A stretch of DNA of 64,000 nt from an uncultured Acetatifactor sp. Lineage in GTDB: Bacteria; Bacillota; Clostridia; Lachnospirales; Lachnospiraceae. Shown one piece after another: positions 43,040 to 52,431 of the stretch; position 1 is the stretch's first letter; the number at the start of each line of letters is the position of its first letter. Location: NCBI GenBank assembly GCA_947625255.1, contig CANQNT010000008.1, positions 57,683 to 121,682 on the forward strand. Reading direction: 5' to 3'. Both the position numbers and the translations under genes were made by a program. Under the pieces are notes generated by a model, which was given only the letters and a program-made list of their open reading frames with translations, was not told the DNA's origin and made no database searches.

Positions 43040-44584
43040 GTGGGACTGGCTTTTCTTTTGATGCTTGCGGGAAAACGGGGCTCCGATGAGGATGGAACAG
43101 TGGAAAAGACATCCTTGGGAAAAGCTTTGGGGTCCTATTTTGCGGAGATTCTTGGGCGGTCAATTCAGGAAACCTTTGTACCGGTATTTGCTTTTGTGGA
43201 AGAGGAACAGGGAATCTGGCAGGCCATTGTGGAAAACCAGATGGATTTTATAATGCCCCTTTATCATTTTGGAGCAAAGGGAGAGGATGATGTGACGGGT
43301 GGAAAGCTTTCCATCGAGGATATCTTGCGGGAGGAAGGACGGGAAGAAATGCCTCAGGAGGAAGGACAAGAAGCCTTTCCTGGAGAGAACGGGGAAGAAG
43401 CCTCTCGGGAGAACGACCGGGACGAGGCCTTCCTGGAGGAAGGACCAAACGAAGCTCTGCGAGAGGATGAAACGGGTGAGGATACGCAGGATAGTATTTT
43501 CAATATTCTGGCCTTATTTGAGGCGGAAAATGACTTGGCAAAGAACCAGATGCAGGATGGAGCGTCCCAAGGGGCTGCGGCCTCCGACGGAGCCTCCACA
43601 GGGGACGCGGGACCAGGTTCCACTGTTGGCGGCGCATCTGCGGACACGGCTTCCGGAGACGATTCTGGAACGGTCGTTCCACCTGGAGAAACGACGGAAA
43701 CGGATTCAGGCGCTGACGCTGGCGCGGAAGGGGATGTTGACGACCTTTCGGCCTCCGCGGCAGGAGGAGTCCTGGGAAATCTGAGCGGCACGGGTTTTGT
43801 GCCTCATACGGAAAAATTGGCGGAAGTGGATTTGAACGGACTCAGGGATTATGAGACCCTGGTGCAGACCTTTTACACCGTGGATTCTTCCACAATGATC
43901 GGAAGCGACCAGTTAAACGTGGAAACGCTTGCCGGTAAGGATCTCAGCATCGACAAGAACGCCGAGGGGCCCCAGATTCTGATTTACCATACCCATTCCC
44001 AAGAGGCCTTTGCGGATTCCGTGAAAGGGGATCGTGCCACCTCCATCGTGGGCGTGGGGGATTATCTGACCCGGATTCTGACAGAGCAGTATGGCTATCA
44101 GGTGCTGCATCATGACGGTACCTATGATGTGCCGTCCAGGGATGACGCTTATTCCGTGGCGCTTCCCGCCATTGAGAAGCTTCTGGAGGAAAACCCCACG
44201 ATTCAGGTGGTGATCGACTTACATAGAGATGCCATGGATGAGAAAACCCATTTGGTCACGGAAATCGATGGAAGGCCTACCGCCCGCTTCATGTTTTTCA
44301 ATGGGTTGAGCAGAACGCGCAAGACAGGAAATATTTCTTATTTATATAATGAAAATCTGGATGACAATCTGGCGTTTTCCTTTCAGCTGCAGAGGAAAGC
44401 GATGGAATATTATCCGGGACTTACCAGAAGAATTTATCTAAAAGCCTATCGATACAATATGCATCTGCGGCCCAGGAATCTGCTGATCGAGCTGGGGGCC
44501 CAAAACAATACGGTGGAGGAGGCCATGAATGCCTGTGATCCCATTGCCCATATTTTAGACATGGTTTTATCAGGGGAAGGGTAA
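43040..44584 (+). CDS. spoIIP: Stage II sporulation protein P (start codon uncertain)
   Basis: 514 residues from a GTG at 43040, but this start cuts into the N-terminal membrane helix and has no ribosome binding site. The same frame is open back to 42968 and reads [14 protein letters not shown] in front, with no ATG, GTG or TTG. The domain order is helix, long acidic low-complexity region (about 85-255), then the SpoIIP amidase/endopeptidase domain ([45 protein letters not shown]). SpoIIP works with SpoIID and SpoIIM to digest septal peptidoglycan for engulfment. It lies between gpr and lepA, as in other Clostridia. Confidence 0.9.
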   Translation: MGLAFLLMLAGKRGSDEDGTVEKTSLGKALGSYFAEILGRSIQETFVPVFAFVEEEQGIWQAIVENQMDFIMPLYHFGAKGEDDVTGGKLSIEDILREEGREEMPQEEGQEAFPGENGEEASRENDRDEAFLEEGPNEALREDETGEDTQDSIFNILALFEAENDLAKNQMQDGASQGAAASDGASTGDAGPGSTVGGASADTASGDDSGTVVPPGETTETDSGADAGAEGDVDDLSASAAGGVLGNLSGTGFVPHTEKLAEVDLNGLRDYETLVQTFYTVDSSTMIGSDQLNVETLAGKDLSIDKNAEGPQILIYHTHSQEAFADSVKGDRATSIVGVGDYLTRILTEQYGYQVLHHDGTYDVPSRDDAYSVALPAIEKLLEENPTIQVVIDLHRDAMDEKTHLVTEIDGRPTARFMFFNGLSRTRKTGNISYLYNENLDDNLAFSFQLQRKAMEYYPGLTRRIYLKAYRYNMHLRPRNLLIELGAQNNTVEEAMNACDPIAHILDMVLSGEG

Positions 44585-44651
44585 ACAACTCTTGCGATAT
44601 CCATTTTTTTCTGCTACAATCAGTTCAGAACGAGCAGAAAGGACAAGGCAA

Positions 44652-46469
44652 ATGGCAGCAATAGACCAAAGTAAAATTCGAAATTTTTGCATTGTTGCAC
44701 ATATCGATCACGGGAAATCCACGCTTGCGGACCGTATCATAGAGCGGACGGGACTTTTGACCAGTAGGGAGATGCAGGCGCAGGTTCTGGACAATATGGA
44801 TTTGGAGCGTGAGCGGGGCATTACCATCAAGGCCCAGGCGGTGCGCACAGTTTACAAGGCAAGGGACGGTGAGGAATACATTCTGAACCTTATCGATACA
44901 CCGGGTCATGTGGACTTTAATTATGAGGTGAGCCGGTCTCTGGCGGCCTGTGACGGAGCCATTCTGGTAGTGGATGCCGCCCAGGGAATCGAAGCCCAGA
45001 CTCTGGCCAATGTATATTTGGCGTTGGATCACAATCTGGACGTGTTCCCGGTGATCAACAAGATCGATCTGCCCAGCGCGGATCCGGAGCGGGTTATCGA
45101 AGAGATTGAGGACGTGATCGGACTGGAGGCCCATGATGCCCCCTTGATTTCCGCGAAGAACGGGATCGGGATTGACGAGGTGCTGGAGCAGATTGTGAAA
45201 AAGATTCCGGCCCCCAAGGGAAGTGCGGACAATCCTCTTCAGGCTTTGATTTTTGATTCCGTGTATGATGCGTACAAAGGGGTCATTGTATTCTGCCGTA
45301 TCATGGAAGGCACGGTGCGGAAAGGGACCGTGGTCCGGATGATGGCCACGGGCGCCAGGGAAGAAGTGGTGGAGGTAGGTTACTTCGGCGCGGGGCAGTT
45401 CATTCCCTGCGAGGAGCTGAGCGCGGGCATGGTGGGCTATCTTACCGCTTCCATCAAGAATTTAAAGGATACCCAGGTGGGTGACACGGTGACGGACGAT
45501 AATCGGCCTTGCAGTGAGCCCCTGCCGGGTTATAAAAAGGTACAGTCCATGGTGTTTTGCGGGATGTATCCCGCGGACGGAGCCAAATATCCGGATCTGA
45601 GGGACGCCCTGGAGAAGCTGAAGCTCAACGATGCTTCCTTGAATTATGAGCCGGAGACATCCGTTGCCCTGGGCTTCGGTTTCCGCTGTGGTTTTCTGGG
45701 ACTTCTTCATCTGGAGATCATTCAGGAGCGTCTGGAACGGGAATACAATCTGGATCTGGTGACTACCGCGCCCGGCGTTGTCTACAAGATTCATAAGACC
45801 AACGGAGAGGTGCTGGAACTGACCAATCCCGCCAATATGCCCGACGCCTCCGTGATTGAATACATGGAGGAGCCGATCGTGTCGGCGGAGATCATGGTTA
45901 CCTCGGAATATATCGGTTCCATCATGGAGTTGTGTCAGGAGCGGCGCGGCCGCTATCTGGGGATGGAATATATCGAGGAAACCAGGGCCTTGTTAAAATA
46001 TGAGCTTCCGCTGAATGAGATTATTTATGACTTTTTCGACGCGCTGAAATCCCGTTCCAGAGGTTATGCTTCCTTTGACTATGATTTAAAGGGCTACGAG
46101 CAGTCTCGTCTGGTGAAGCTGGACATCCTGATCAATCGGGAAGAGGTGGATGCCCTTTCCTTTATCGTACATGCGGATTCCGCCTATGAGCGGGGGCGTA
46201 AGATGTGTGAAAAGCTGAAGGATGAAATCCCCAGACATCTCTTCGAGATCCCTATTCAGGCGGCGGTGGGCGGTAAGATTATTGCCAGGGAGACGGTCAA
46301 AGCCATGCGGAAAGACGTGCTGGCCAAGTGCTATGGCGGTGACATTACCCGTAAGAAGAAGCTTCTGGAGAAGCAGAAAGAAGGAAAGAAGCGTATGCGC
46401 CAGATCGGAAACGTGGAGGTTCCGCAAAAGGCGTTTATGAGCGTCTTGAAGCTGGATGATAAAAAATAA
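44652..46469 (+). CDS. lepA: Elongation factor 4 (LepA)
   Basis: 605 residues from the ATG at 44652, with AAGG upstream; an open extension to 44592 has no support. All translational GTPase motifs are present ([31 protein letters not shown]). The LepA-specific C-terminus includes [22 protein letters not shown]. It back-translocates or rescues stalled ribosomes in the cytoplasm. It overlaps the start of hemW by 14 bp. Confidence 0.96.
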   Translation: MAAIDQSKIRNFCIVAHIDHGKSTLADRIIERTGLLTSREMQAQVLDNMDLERERGITIKAQAVRTVYKARDGEEYILNLIDTPGHVDFNYEVSRSLAACDGAILVVDAAQGIEAQTLANVYLALDHNLDVFPVINKIDLPSADPERVIEEIEDVIGLEAHDAPLISAKNGIGIDEVLEQIVKKIPAPKGSADNPLQALIFDSVYDAYKGVIVFCRIMEGTVRKGTVVRMMATGAREEVVEVGYFGAGQFIPCEELSAGMVGYLTASIKNLKDTQVGDTVTDDNRPCSEPLPGYKKVQSMVFCGMYPADGAKYPDLRDALEKLKLNDASLNYEPETSVALGFGFRCGFLGLLHLEIIQERLEREYNLDLVTTAPGVVYKIHKTNGEVLELTNPANMPDASVIEYMEEPIVSAEIMVTSEYIGSIMELCQERRGRYLGMEYIEETRALLKYELPLNEIIYDFFDALKSRSRGYASFDYDLKGYEQSRLVKLDILINREEVDALSFIVHADSAYERGRKMCEKLKDEIPRHLFEIPIQAAVGGKIIARETVKAMRKDVLAKCYGGDITRKKKLLEKQKEGKKRMRQIGNVEVPQKAFMSVLKLDDKK

Positions 46470-47655
46470 TCCCGACGGGGGTCGGGGGAATTCCCTGCCG
46501 CCCCTGGAACTCTATCTTCATATCCCTTTTTGCATCCGCAAATGCAATTACTGTGATTTCCTCTCGGCTCCCGCGGAGCTTTCGGTACAAGTCCGTTATA
46601 TGAAAGCGTTAGGCGCGGAGCTGGCGGGCCGAAGCGCCGAGGCCGCAGATCATGAGGTCCGTTCGGTTTTTCTGGGCGGAGGGACTCCTTCCGTGGTGCC
46701 TGCGGAGGAAATCAGGTATCTTTTGGACCTGATTCGAGAGCATTACCACGTCAGCGCCGATGCGGAGATCAGCATGGAGGTCAATCCCGGAACCGTAGAC
46801 AAGGAAAAGCTCGCCGTCTATCGGTCCGCCGGCATCAACCGCCTTAGCATCGGCCTGCAGTCCGCCGTGGAGGAGGAATTGCGCGTTTTAGGCAGAATCC
46901 ATACCTTTTCCCAATTTTTAGAAACCTATGAGGCCGCAAGAGAAGCGGGTTTTACCAACGTCAACGTAGACCTGATGAGCGCCCTGCCGGGCCAGACCCT
47001 CGCCTCTTACCAGCGAACCCTGGAAACCGTGCTGGCATTGCGTCCTTTGCCGGAGCACCTTTCCGCCTACAGCCTGATCGTGGAGGAAGGAACCCCCTTT
47101 GCCCGCCTGCAGGAGCAGGGATGTCTCGCTCTTCCCGACGAGGACGAGGACCGCCTCATGTATGAGCGCACCGGAGAACTGCTGGCACGGGCGGGCTATC
47201 ATCGCTATGAAATCTCCAACTATGCCCTCCCGGGCTACGAGTGCCGCCATAACACCGGCTACTGGATCCGCGTGGAATATTTGGGCTTTGGAATCGGCGC
47301 GGCCTCCCTATGGCAGGAAACCCGCTTCTCCAACGCTCCCTCCCTGGAAGCCTATCTGAAATCCCCCTTAGATGTCCGCACCCCTCCCGAAGTCCTGACC
47401 ACCCAGGCCCAAATGGAAGAGACCCTTTTCCTGGGGCTGCGCCTTAGCCGGGGCATTACCAATACCGACTTTCAACGCAGGTTTCACCATTCTCTGCCTG
47501 AAATCTACGCTCCCGTTATCGCCCAAAACGTCCGTGATGCCCTCCTTGACTGGGACGGAGAACACCTCCGCCTTACCCTTCGCGGCATCGATCTGAGCAA
47601 CTACGTTCTGGCTCAATTCCTCCTGTCCCCTGCGGCTTCCTCCTCCGGTCAATAA
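46456..47655 (+). CDS. hemW: HemW-type radical SAM protein
   Basis: 399 residues. The radical SAM cluster motif is CIRKCNYC (Cys26, 30, 33), preceded by LYLHIPF as in HemW and Hem[33 protein letters not shown] and [12 protein letters not shown] follow in order. HemW is a heme-binding chaperone, not a coproporphyrinogen dehydrogenase, and often follows lepA. The second half, from about 46950, is clearly richer in C on the coding strand than neighbouring genes. A weak ribosome binding site fits translation coupled to lepA, whose last 14 bp it overlaps. Confidence 0.93.
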   Translation: MIKNNPDGGRGNSLPPLELYLHIPFCIRKCNYCDFLSAPAELSVQVRYMKALGAELAGRSAEAADHEVRSVFLGGGTPSVVPAEEIRYLLDLIREHYHVSADAEISMEVNPGTVDKEKLAVYRSAGINRLSIGLQSAVEEELRVLGRIHTFSQFLETYEAAREAGFTNVNVDLMSALPGQTLASYQRTLETVLALRPLPEHLSAYSLIVEEGTPFARLQEQGCLALPDEDEDRLMYERTGELLARAGYHRYEISNYALPGYECRHNTGYWIRVEYLGFGIGAASLWQETRFSNAPSLEAYLKSPLDVRTPPEVLTTQAQMEETLFLGLRLSRGITNTDFQRRFHHSLPEIYAPVIAQNVRDALLDWDGEHLRLTLRGIDLSNYVLAQFLLSPAASSSGQ

Positions 47656-47745
47656 TTTCCCCCATCCCCGTTTTTTATGGAAAGGCACTCCCCACCCTCC
47701 TCCGTCATAGATTAATACTAAGAGTGCTACTACGGAGGTTACCTT

Positions 47746-48399
47746 TTGAAAACCTTTCAAAAACCCCTAACCTCACAGGAAGAAGCCGAGTATGTCCGTC
47801 TGCTGAAATCGGAGGATGCGCGGGAGGCACGCATGGCCAAGGAAGTTTTGATAGAACGCAATCTGCGCCTGGTGGCGCATGTGGCGCATAAATACACGAA
47901 TGTGGACGAGGATATGGAGGATTTGATCTCCATTGGCTGTATCGGTCTGATCAAGGCGATAGACACTTTCGATTCCAGCAAAGGCAGGTTGGCAACCTAC
48001 GCCTGCCGCTGTATAGATAACGAGCTTTTGATGCTGCTTCGCAGTAAGAAGAAAACCTCCAAGGAAGTTTCTCTTTTCGAACCTATCGGGCAGGACAAAG
48101 AGGGGAACGAGATTCATCTGGTGGATGTGATAGAGCAGCAGCCGGTGGACGTGGTGGAACGCATGGAGCTGGCAGGCAATGTGAAGCGCTTGTTTCGCCT
48201 CCTGGATGAATGCCTGACACCGCGTGAGAAAGAAATCATTGTACTTCGTTACGGTCTTGGCGGGCAAAAAGAAATCACCCAGAACGAGATTGGCGCAAGA
48301 CTTGGTATTTCACGCAGCTATGTTTCACGTATTGAGAAGAAAGCGCTGCACAAATTAAAAGAGAATTTTCAAAAACATGAAGATTCTGATGAGATCTGA
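47746..48399 (+). CDS. sigK: Sporulation sigma factor, SigK type, without a pro-sequence
   Basis: 217 residues from a TTG start, eight bases after a good GGAGG; an in-frame stop 27 nt upstream excludes a longer form. Sigma-70 region 2 (NLRLVAHVAHKY, DLISIGCIGLIKAIDTFDSSKG, LATYACRCIDNELLMLLRS) and the SigK/SigE-type LFEPIGQDKEGNEIHLVDV are followed by region 4 (LTPREKEIIVLRYGLGG, LGISRSYVSRIEKKAL). SigK directs late mother-cell transcription. Bacillus SigK carries a pro-peptide of about 20 residues and a split gene; neither is seen here. SigE is a less likely alternative, as no SpoIIGA adjoins it. Confidence 0.88.
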   Translation: MKTFQKPLTSQEEAEYVRLLKSEDAREARMAKEVLIERNLRLVAHVAHKYTNVDEDMEDLISIGCIGLIKAIDTFDSSKGRLATYACRCIDNELLMLLRSKKKTSKEVSLFEPIGQDKEGNEIHLVDVIEQQPVDVVERMELAGNVKRLFRLLDECLTPREKEIIVLRYGLGGQKEITQNEIGARLGISRSYVSRIEKKALHKLKENFQKHEDSDEI

Positions 48400-48584
48400 G
48401 AAAATCTAAGGCATTTCGCTGAATGTATTTTCCCGCCTTTTACAAAAGAGAACGCATGGAAAAAGCGGCGGCGATAGGGATCCGCGGTATTTTCTGTGCG
48501 CAAAAACCAATGGACAAACCCAGGAGCCCGCGGATTGTTTTACCGCTCGCTTTGGGACCTATATTGAAAAAGAAAGGAGTAAAT

Positions 48585-50162
48585 ATGATCAGTACCATTA
48601 TAGCAGGAGGCGTTTGCGGGGTAGAGGCCTATCTGGCCGCCGTTGAGGTGGATATTTCCACCGGTCTGCCGGGGTTTGGCATGGTCGGTTCCTTGAGCGG
48701 AGAGGTGAGAGAGGCCAGGGAACGGGTGCAGGTGGCGCTGCGCAATACCGGTTTCGACCAGCCGCCGATGAAAATTACGGTAAATTTGGCGCCGGCCAAT
48801 ATCAGAAAGGAGGGGACGGCTTACGATCTTCCCATTGCCGTAGGTGTCCTGCAATCCCTGGGATATTTTCACGCCTCCGATACGGAAAGCATTTTATTTA
48901 TCGGAGAGCTGGGACTGGACGGGGAAATCAAAGGGGTGAACGGCGTCCTGCCCATAGTCAGGGAAGCCGCGCTGGGCGGGGTGCGCTGTTGTATCGTCCC
49001 CCGGGAAAATGTCATGGAAGGGGCGGTAATTCCCGGAATTTCCGTTCGGGGTGTCGGCAGCCTGCGGCAGCTGGTAGAATTTCTGCAGGCGCGGCCCGAG
49101 GAACGGGAGATGTTGCTGCCTGCTGTTCGCGTAGATATGGCAGAGTATCTGGCCCGGGAAACCCGGAAAGAAAAGCTGGATTTTTCTGAGGTCTGCGGCC
49201 AGGAAGGGGCCAGACGCGGGGCGGAGATCGCGGCGGCGGGATTTCATAATTTATTGATGATCGGGCCCCCCGGCGCGGGGAAGAGCATGATTGCCAGACG
49301 GATTCCCGGTATTCTGCCGCCGTTAACGATAGAGGAGAGCCTGGAGGTTTCCTCTGTCTATAGTGTGGCCGGTCAATTACAGGCTGGTTCCCTGATCCAT
49401 CAGCGTCCCTTTCAGAGTCCGCATCACACCATTTCCCAGGCGGCGATGACGGGCGGCAGCAGCGTGCCCAGGCCTGGGGCGATCTCTCTGGCGCATCGCG
49501 GTGTTTTGTTTTTGGACGAGCTGCCGGAATTTTCCAGGACTGCGCTGGATAGCTTGCGGCAGCCCTTGGAGGAACGGGAAGTGCATGTGGCAAGGGTGTA
49601 CGGGAATGTGACTTATCCGGCGGATTTTATGCTGGTTTGCTCCATGAACCCGTGTCCCTGCGGCTACTATCCGGATAAAAACAAATGTACCTGTACGGAA
49701 CATGAGGTGCGGAAATATTTGGGGAGGATTTCAGGACCGGTTCTGGATCGGATCGATCTGTGTGTGGAGATTTTGCCGGTGGAGGTGTCCAGGCTGCGCC
49801 GTCCGTCGGGGGAGTCCAGCGGGGAAATCCGAAAGCGGGTCATGGCGGCCCGGAGGATGCAGGAGGAACGATACCGTGGACGGGAAGGAAAGTGGAATTT
49901 CAACGCGGATATTTCCGCCGCGGAAATCGGTACCTATTGCCGCCTTGGGCCATCGCAGCGCAGACTGATGGAGCAGGCTTACGAAGCCATGGGGCTGAGC
50001 GCCAGGGGATATCATCGAACGCTCCGGGTGGCCAGAACCATTGCGGATTTGGCCGGAGAGGAGCAGATTCGGGAGGAACATCTGATGGAGGCCCTGTGTT
50101 TCCGAATGACGGACCAGGCCTATTGGGGGAGGGGATCATCGCATGAAGCAGGAAGTGTATGA
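48585..50162 (+). CDS. comM: YifB/ComM-type Mg-chelatase-like AAA+ ATPase
   Basis: 525 residues from the ATG at 48585, with AAAGGAG at a good distance; the frame is open to 48423 without support. An N-terminal Lon-like domain (GLPGFGMVGSLSGEVREARERV, NLAPANIRKEGTAYDLPIA) is followed by the AAA+ domain with Walker A GPPGAGKSM (from 227), Walker B VLFLDELPEFSR and a CNPCPCGYYPD cysteine cluster. ComM drives branch migration during natural transformation in other bacteria. The dprA gene starts inside its last 20 bp, which supports a shared DNA-uptake or recombination role. Confidence 0.92.
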   Translation: MISTIIAGGVCGVEAYLAAVEVDISTGLPGFGMVGSLSGEVREARERVQVALRNTGFDQPPMKITVNLAPANIRKEGTAYDLPIAVGVLQSLGYFHASDTESILFIGELGLDGEIKGVNGVLPIVREAALGGVRCCIVPRENVMEGAVIPGISVRGVGSLRQLVEFLQARPEEREMLLPAVRVDMAEYLARETRKEKLDFSEVCGQEGARRGAEIAAAGFHNLLMIGPPGAGKSMIARRIPGILPPLTIEESLEVSSVYSVAGQLQAGSLIHQRPFQSPHHTISQAAMTGGSSVPRPGAISLAHRGVLFLDELPEFSRTALDSLRQPLEEREVHVARVYGNVTYPADFMLVCSMNPCPCGYYPDKNKCTCTEHEVRKYLGRISGPVLDRIDLCVEILPVEVSRLRRPSGESSGEIRKRVMAARRMQEERYRGREGKWNFNADISAAEIGTYCRLGPSQRRLMEQAYEAMGLSARGYHRTLRVARTIADLAGEEQIREEHLMEALCFRMTDQAYWGRGSSHEAGSV

Positions 50163-51306
50163 ATATTGGCTGTATAATGTCCCAAACGTGGGCTGGAAAA
50201 CCATCCAGAGACTTTTCCGGATTTTTGGCACGCCGGAAGAAGTTTACAGGGCGTCACCGGATGATTTGAAAAAGCAGTTGTCAGAGCGTCAGGCAGCGGG
50301 ACTTCTGACGCTTCGGGAGACCTGGGACTTGGAGGGGGCCTTTGAAAAAATGACGGCTGCAGGGATCCATTTTCTTACGGCGACCTCTCCGGCATATCCG
50401 GGACGTTTGAAGGAAATCCCGGATCCGCCTTATGGCATTTTTTATAAAGGCAGTCTGCCGCGGGACGAAGCGCTGTCAGTGGCGGTTATCGGGGCCAGGG
50501 AGTGTTCGGAATATGGCTGTTATGTGGCAAAGGCCCTGGGAAAGGCTTTTGCGGAGAACGGCGTGCAGGTGATCAGCGGTATGGCCCGGGGAATTGACGG
50601 AATCAGCCAGGAGGCGGCCCTGGATGGGGGAGGATGCTCTTTTGGCGTGCTGGGCTGCGGAGTGGATATCTGTTATCCGGCCCAGAATCGCCCGCTTTAT
50701 GAGAGGCTTCTGGAAAAAGGGGGCGTTCTTTCCTCTTACCCGCCGGGAACCCGGCCCCAGCCCTCTCTCTTTCCGCCCCGCAACCGCATTGTGAGCGGGC
50801 TGGCCGACGCGGTCATCGTGGTAGAGGCCAGACAGCGCAGCGGCACCCTGATCACGGTGGATATGGCCCTGGAGCAGGGCAGGGAAGTCTATGTGGTTCC
50901 CGGACGACTGACGGACCGTTTGAGTGACGGCTGCAACCAACTGATCAGGCAAGGGGCAGGGGTCCTGTTGTCACCGGAAAGCTTTCTTCAGGAGTTGAGC
51001 CGGCTTTTTCCCAGGAAAGGAATCACGGAAAAGCCATATAAAAGCGAACCCGAAATGGGAACAAAAGAACAGGCCGCAGAGGGATTGGAACGTCATCTGA
51101 TCGGCAGACCAATCGACGGATCGGATCAAACACTGGAAGAAGCCCTTCTTTCCCGTTTGGATTTTTACCCGAAATCGGTGGAGCAGCTTGGCGGAAATCT
51201 GCCCGGTTCCCCAGGCTATCATGAGACTCTTGCGGCGCTTATGCGCCTTTGTCTCAGAGGTCTGGCAGCACAGTCCGGGGTAGGGTACTTTCATAAAAAG
51301 GGATGA
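50143..51306 (+). CDS. dprA: DNA-processing protein DprA
   Basis: 387 residues. An N-terminal helix-hairpin domain (WLYNVPNVGWKTIQRLFRIFG) is followed by the DprA Rossmann fold (VAVIGARECSEYG, SGMARGIDGISQEAALDGG, LGCGVDICYPAQN, SGLADAVIVVEARQRSGTLIT) and a small C-terminal winged helix. DprA loads RecA on incoming single-stranded DNA. It overlaps the comM-type gene by 20 bp, implying coupled translation. In many Clostridia topA comes next; here ispG does. Confidence 0.95.
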   Translation: MKQEVYEYWLYNVPNVGWKTIQRLFRIFGTPEEVYRASPDDLKKQLSERQAAGLLTLRETWDLEGAFEKMTAAGIHFLTATSPAYPGRLKEIPDPPYGIFYKGSLPRDEALSVAVIGARECSEYGCYVAKALGKAFAENGVQVISGMARGIDGISQEAALDGGGCSFGVLGCGVDICYPAQNRPLYERLLEKGGVLSSYPPGTRPQPSLFPPRNRIVSGLADAVIVVEARQRSGTLITVDMALEQGREVYVVPGRLTDRLSDGCNQLIRQGAGVLLSPESFLQELSRLFPRKGITEKPYKSEPEMGTKEQAAEGLERHLIGRPIDGSDQTLEEALLSRLDFYPKSVEQLGGNLPGSPGYHETLAALMRLCLRGLAAQSGVGYFHKKG

Positions 51307-51375
51307 AAAATGTTGAGTTTTCCGATGGAAGAGGTTATAATGATTTTCAGAGCATAGGGAAAGGATGTGGGGTTC

Positions 51376-52431
51376 ATGGTCAGAGAGCATACAAAGACGG
51401 TGAAGATTGGTGATCGAGTCATCGGGGGAGGGAATCCGATTCTGATTCAATCCATGACCAATACAAGGACGGAGGATGTGGCGGCCACCGTGGCACAGAT
51501 TCTGGCGTTGGAAGCGGCGGGCTGTGAGATCATCCGCTGCACCGTGCCGACCCTGGAGGCGGCGAAGGCGCTGACAGAGATCAAGAAGCAGATTCATATT
51601 CCTCTGGTAGCGGATATCCACTTTGATTATCGCATGGCGATTGCCGCCATGGAGGCCGGGGCGGACAAAATTCGCATTAACCCTGGCAATATCGGTTCCA
51701 TGGACAAGGTCAGGGCCGTCGTGGAAACGGCAAAGGAGCGGGGAATTCCCATTCGCGTGGGTGTGAACGGCGGCTCTCTGGAAAAAAATCTTCTTGCCAG
51801 GTATGGGGGTGTTACGGCGGAAGGAATCGTGGAAAGCGCCTTGGACAAGGTACATATGATAGAGGATTTGGGATACGACAATCTGGTCATCAGCATTAAG
51901 TCTTCGGACGTGCTGATGTGCGTTAAGGCCCATGAGCTTCTGGCCGGCCAGACCCGGTATCCGCTTCATGTGGGAATCACCGAGGCGGGAACGGTTTGGA
52001 GCGGCAATATTAAATCCGCCGCGGGACTGGGCATCATTTTGTATCAGGGCATTGGCGATACGATCCGCGTGTCCCTGACCGGTCATCCGGTGGAGGAGGT
52101 CAAATCCGCCAGATTGCTTTTGAGGACTTTGGGACTGCGCAAGGGCGGAATCGAGGTGGTTTCCTGCCCCACCTGCGGAAGAACGCAGATTGACTTGATC
52201 AAGCTGGCCGGGCAGGTGGAGAAGATGACGGAGGATTATCCGCTTTCCATCAAGGTGGCAGTCATGGGCTGCGTGGTAAACGGCCCGGGAGAAGCACGGG
52301 AGGCGGACCTTGGGATAGCCGGTGGAATTGGCGAGGGCCTGTTGATCAAAAAGGGAGAAATTTTACGGAAAGTACCGGAGGAACAGCTTCTGGAAGCCCT
52401 GCGGGAGGAGTTAGAGCACTGGAATGAGTAA
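51376..52431 (+). CDS. ispG: 4-hydroxy-3-methylbut-2-en-1-yl diphosphate synthase
   Basis: 351 residues from the ATG at 51376; the GTG at 51367 lies too close to AAGGA. It has an N-terminal TIM barrel (IGGGNPILIQSMTNT, VADIHFDYRMA, KIRINPGNIGS) and a C-terminal iron-sulfur domain with Cys264 and Cys267 (CPTCGRTQ) and Cys299 (GCVVNGPGEA). It converts MEcPP to HMBPP in the MEP pathway, feeding IspH (20160). In related genomes dxr and rseP come directly before ispG; here they are absent. It overlaps polC by 8 bp. Confidence 0.95.
   Translation: MVREHTKTVKIGDRVIGGGNPILIQSMTNTRTEDVAATVAQILALEAAGCEIIRCTVPTLEAAKALTEIKKQIHIPLVADIHFDYRMAIAAMEAGADKIRINPGNIGSMDKVRAVVETAKERGIPIRVGVNGGSLEKNLLARYGGVTAEGIVESALDKVHMIEDLGYDNLVISIKSSDVLMCVKAHELLAGQTRYPLHVGITEAGTVWSGNIKSAAGLGIILYQGIGDTIRVSLTGHPVEEVKSARLLLRTLGLRKGGIEVVSCPTCGRTQIDLIKLAGQVEKMTEDYPLSIKVAVMGCVVNGPGEAREADLGIAGGIGEGLLIKKGEILRKVPEEQLLEALREELEHWNE

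Noticed and set aside
48423..48584. 54-codon extension of the comM-type gene
   Set aside because: The strong AAAGGAG and the family N-terminus MISTIIAGG place the start at 48585.
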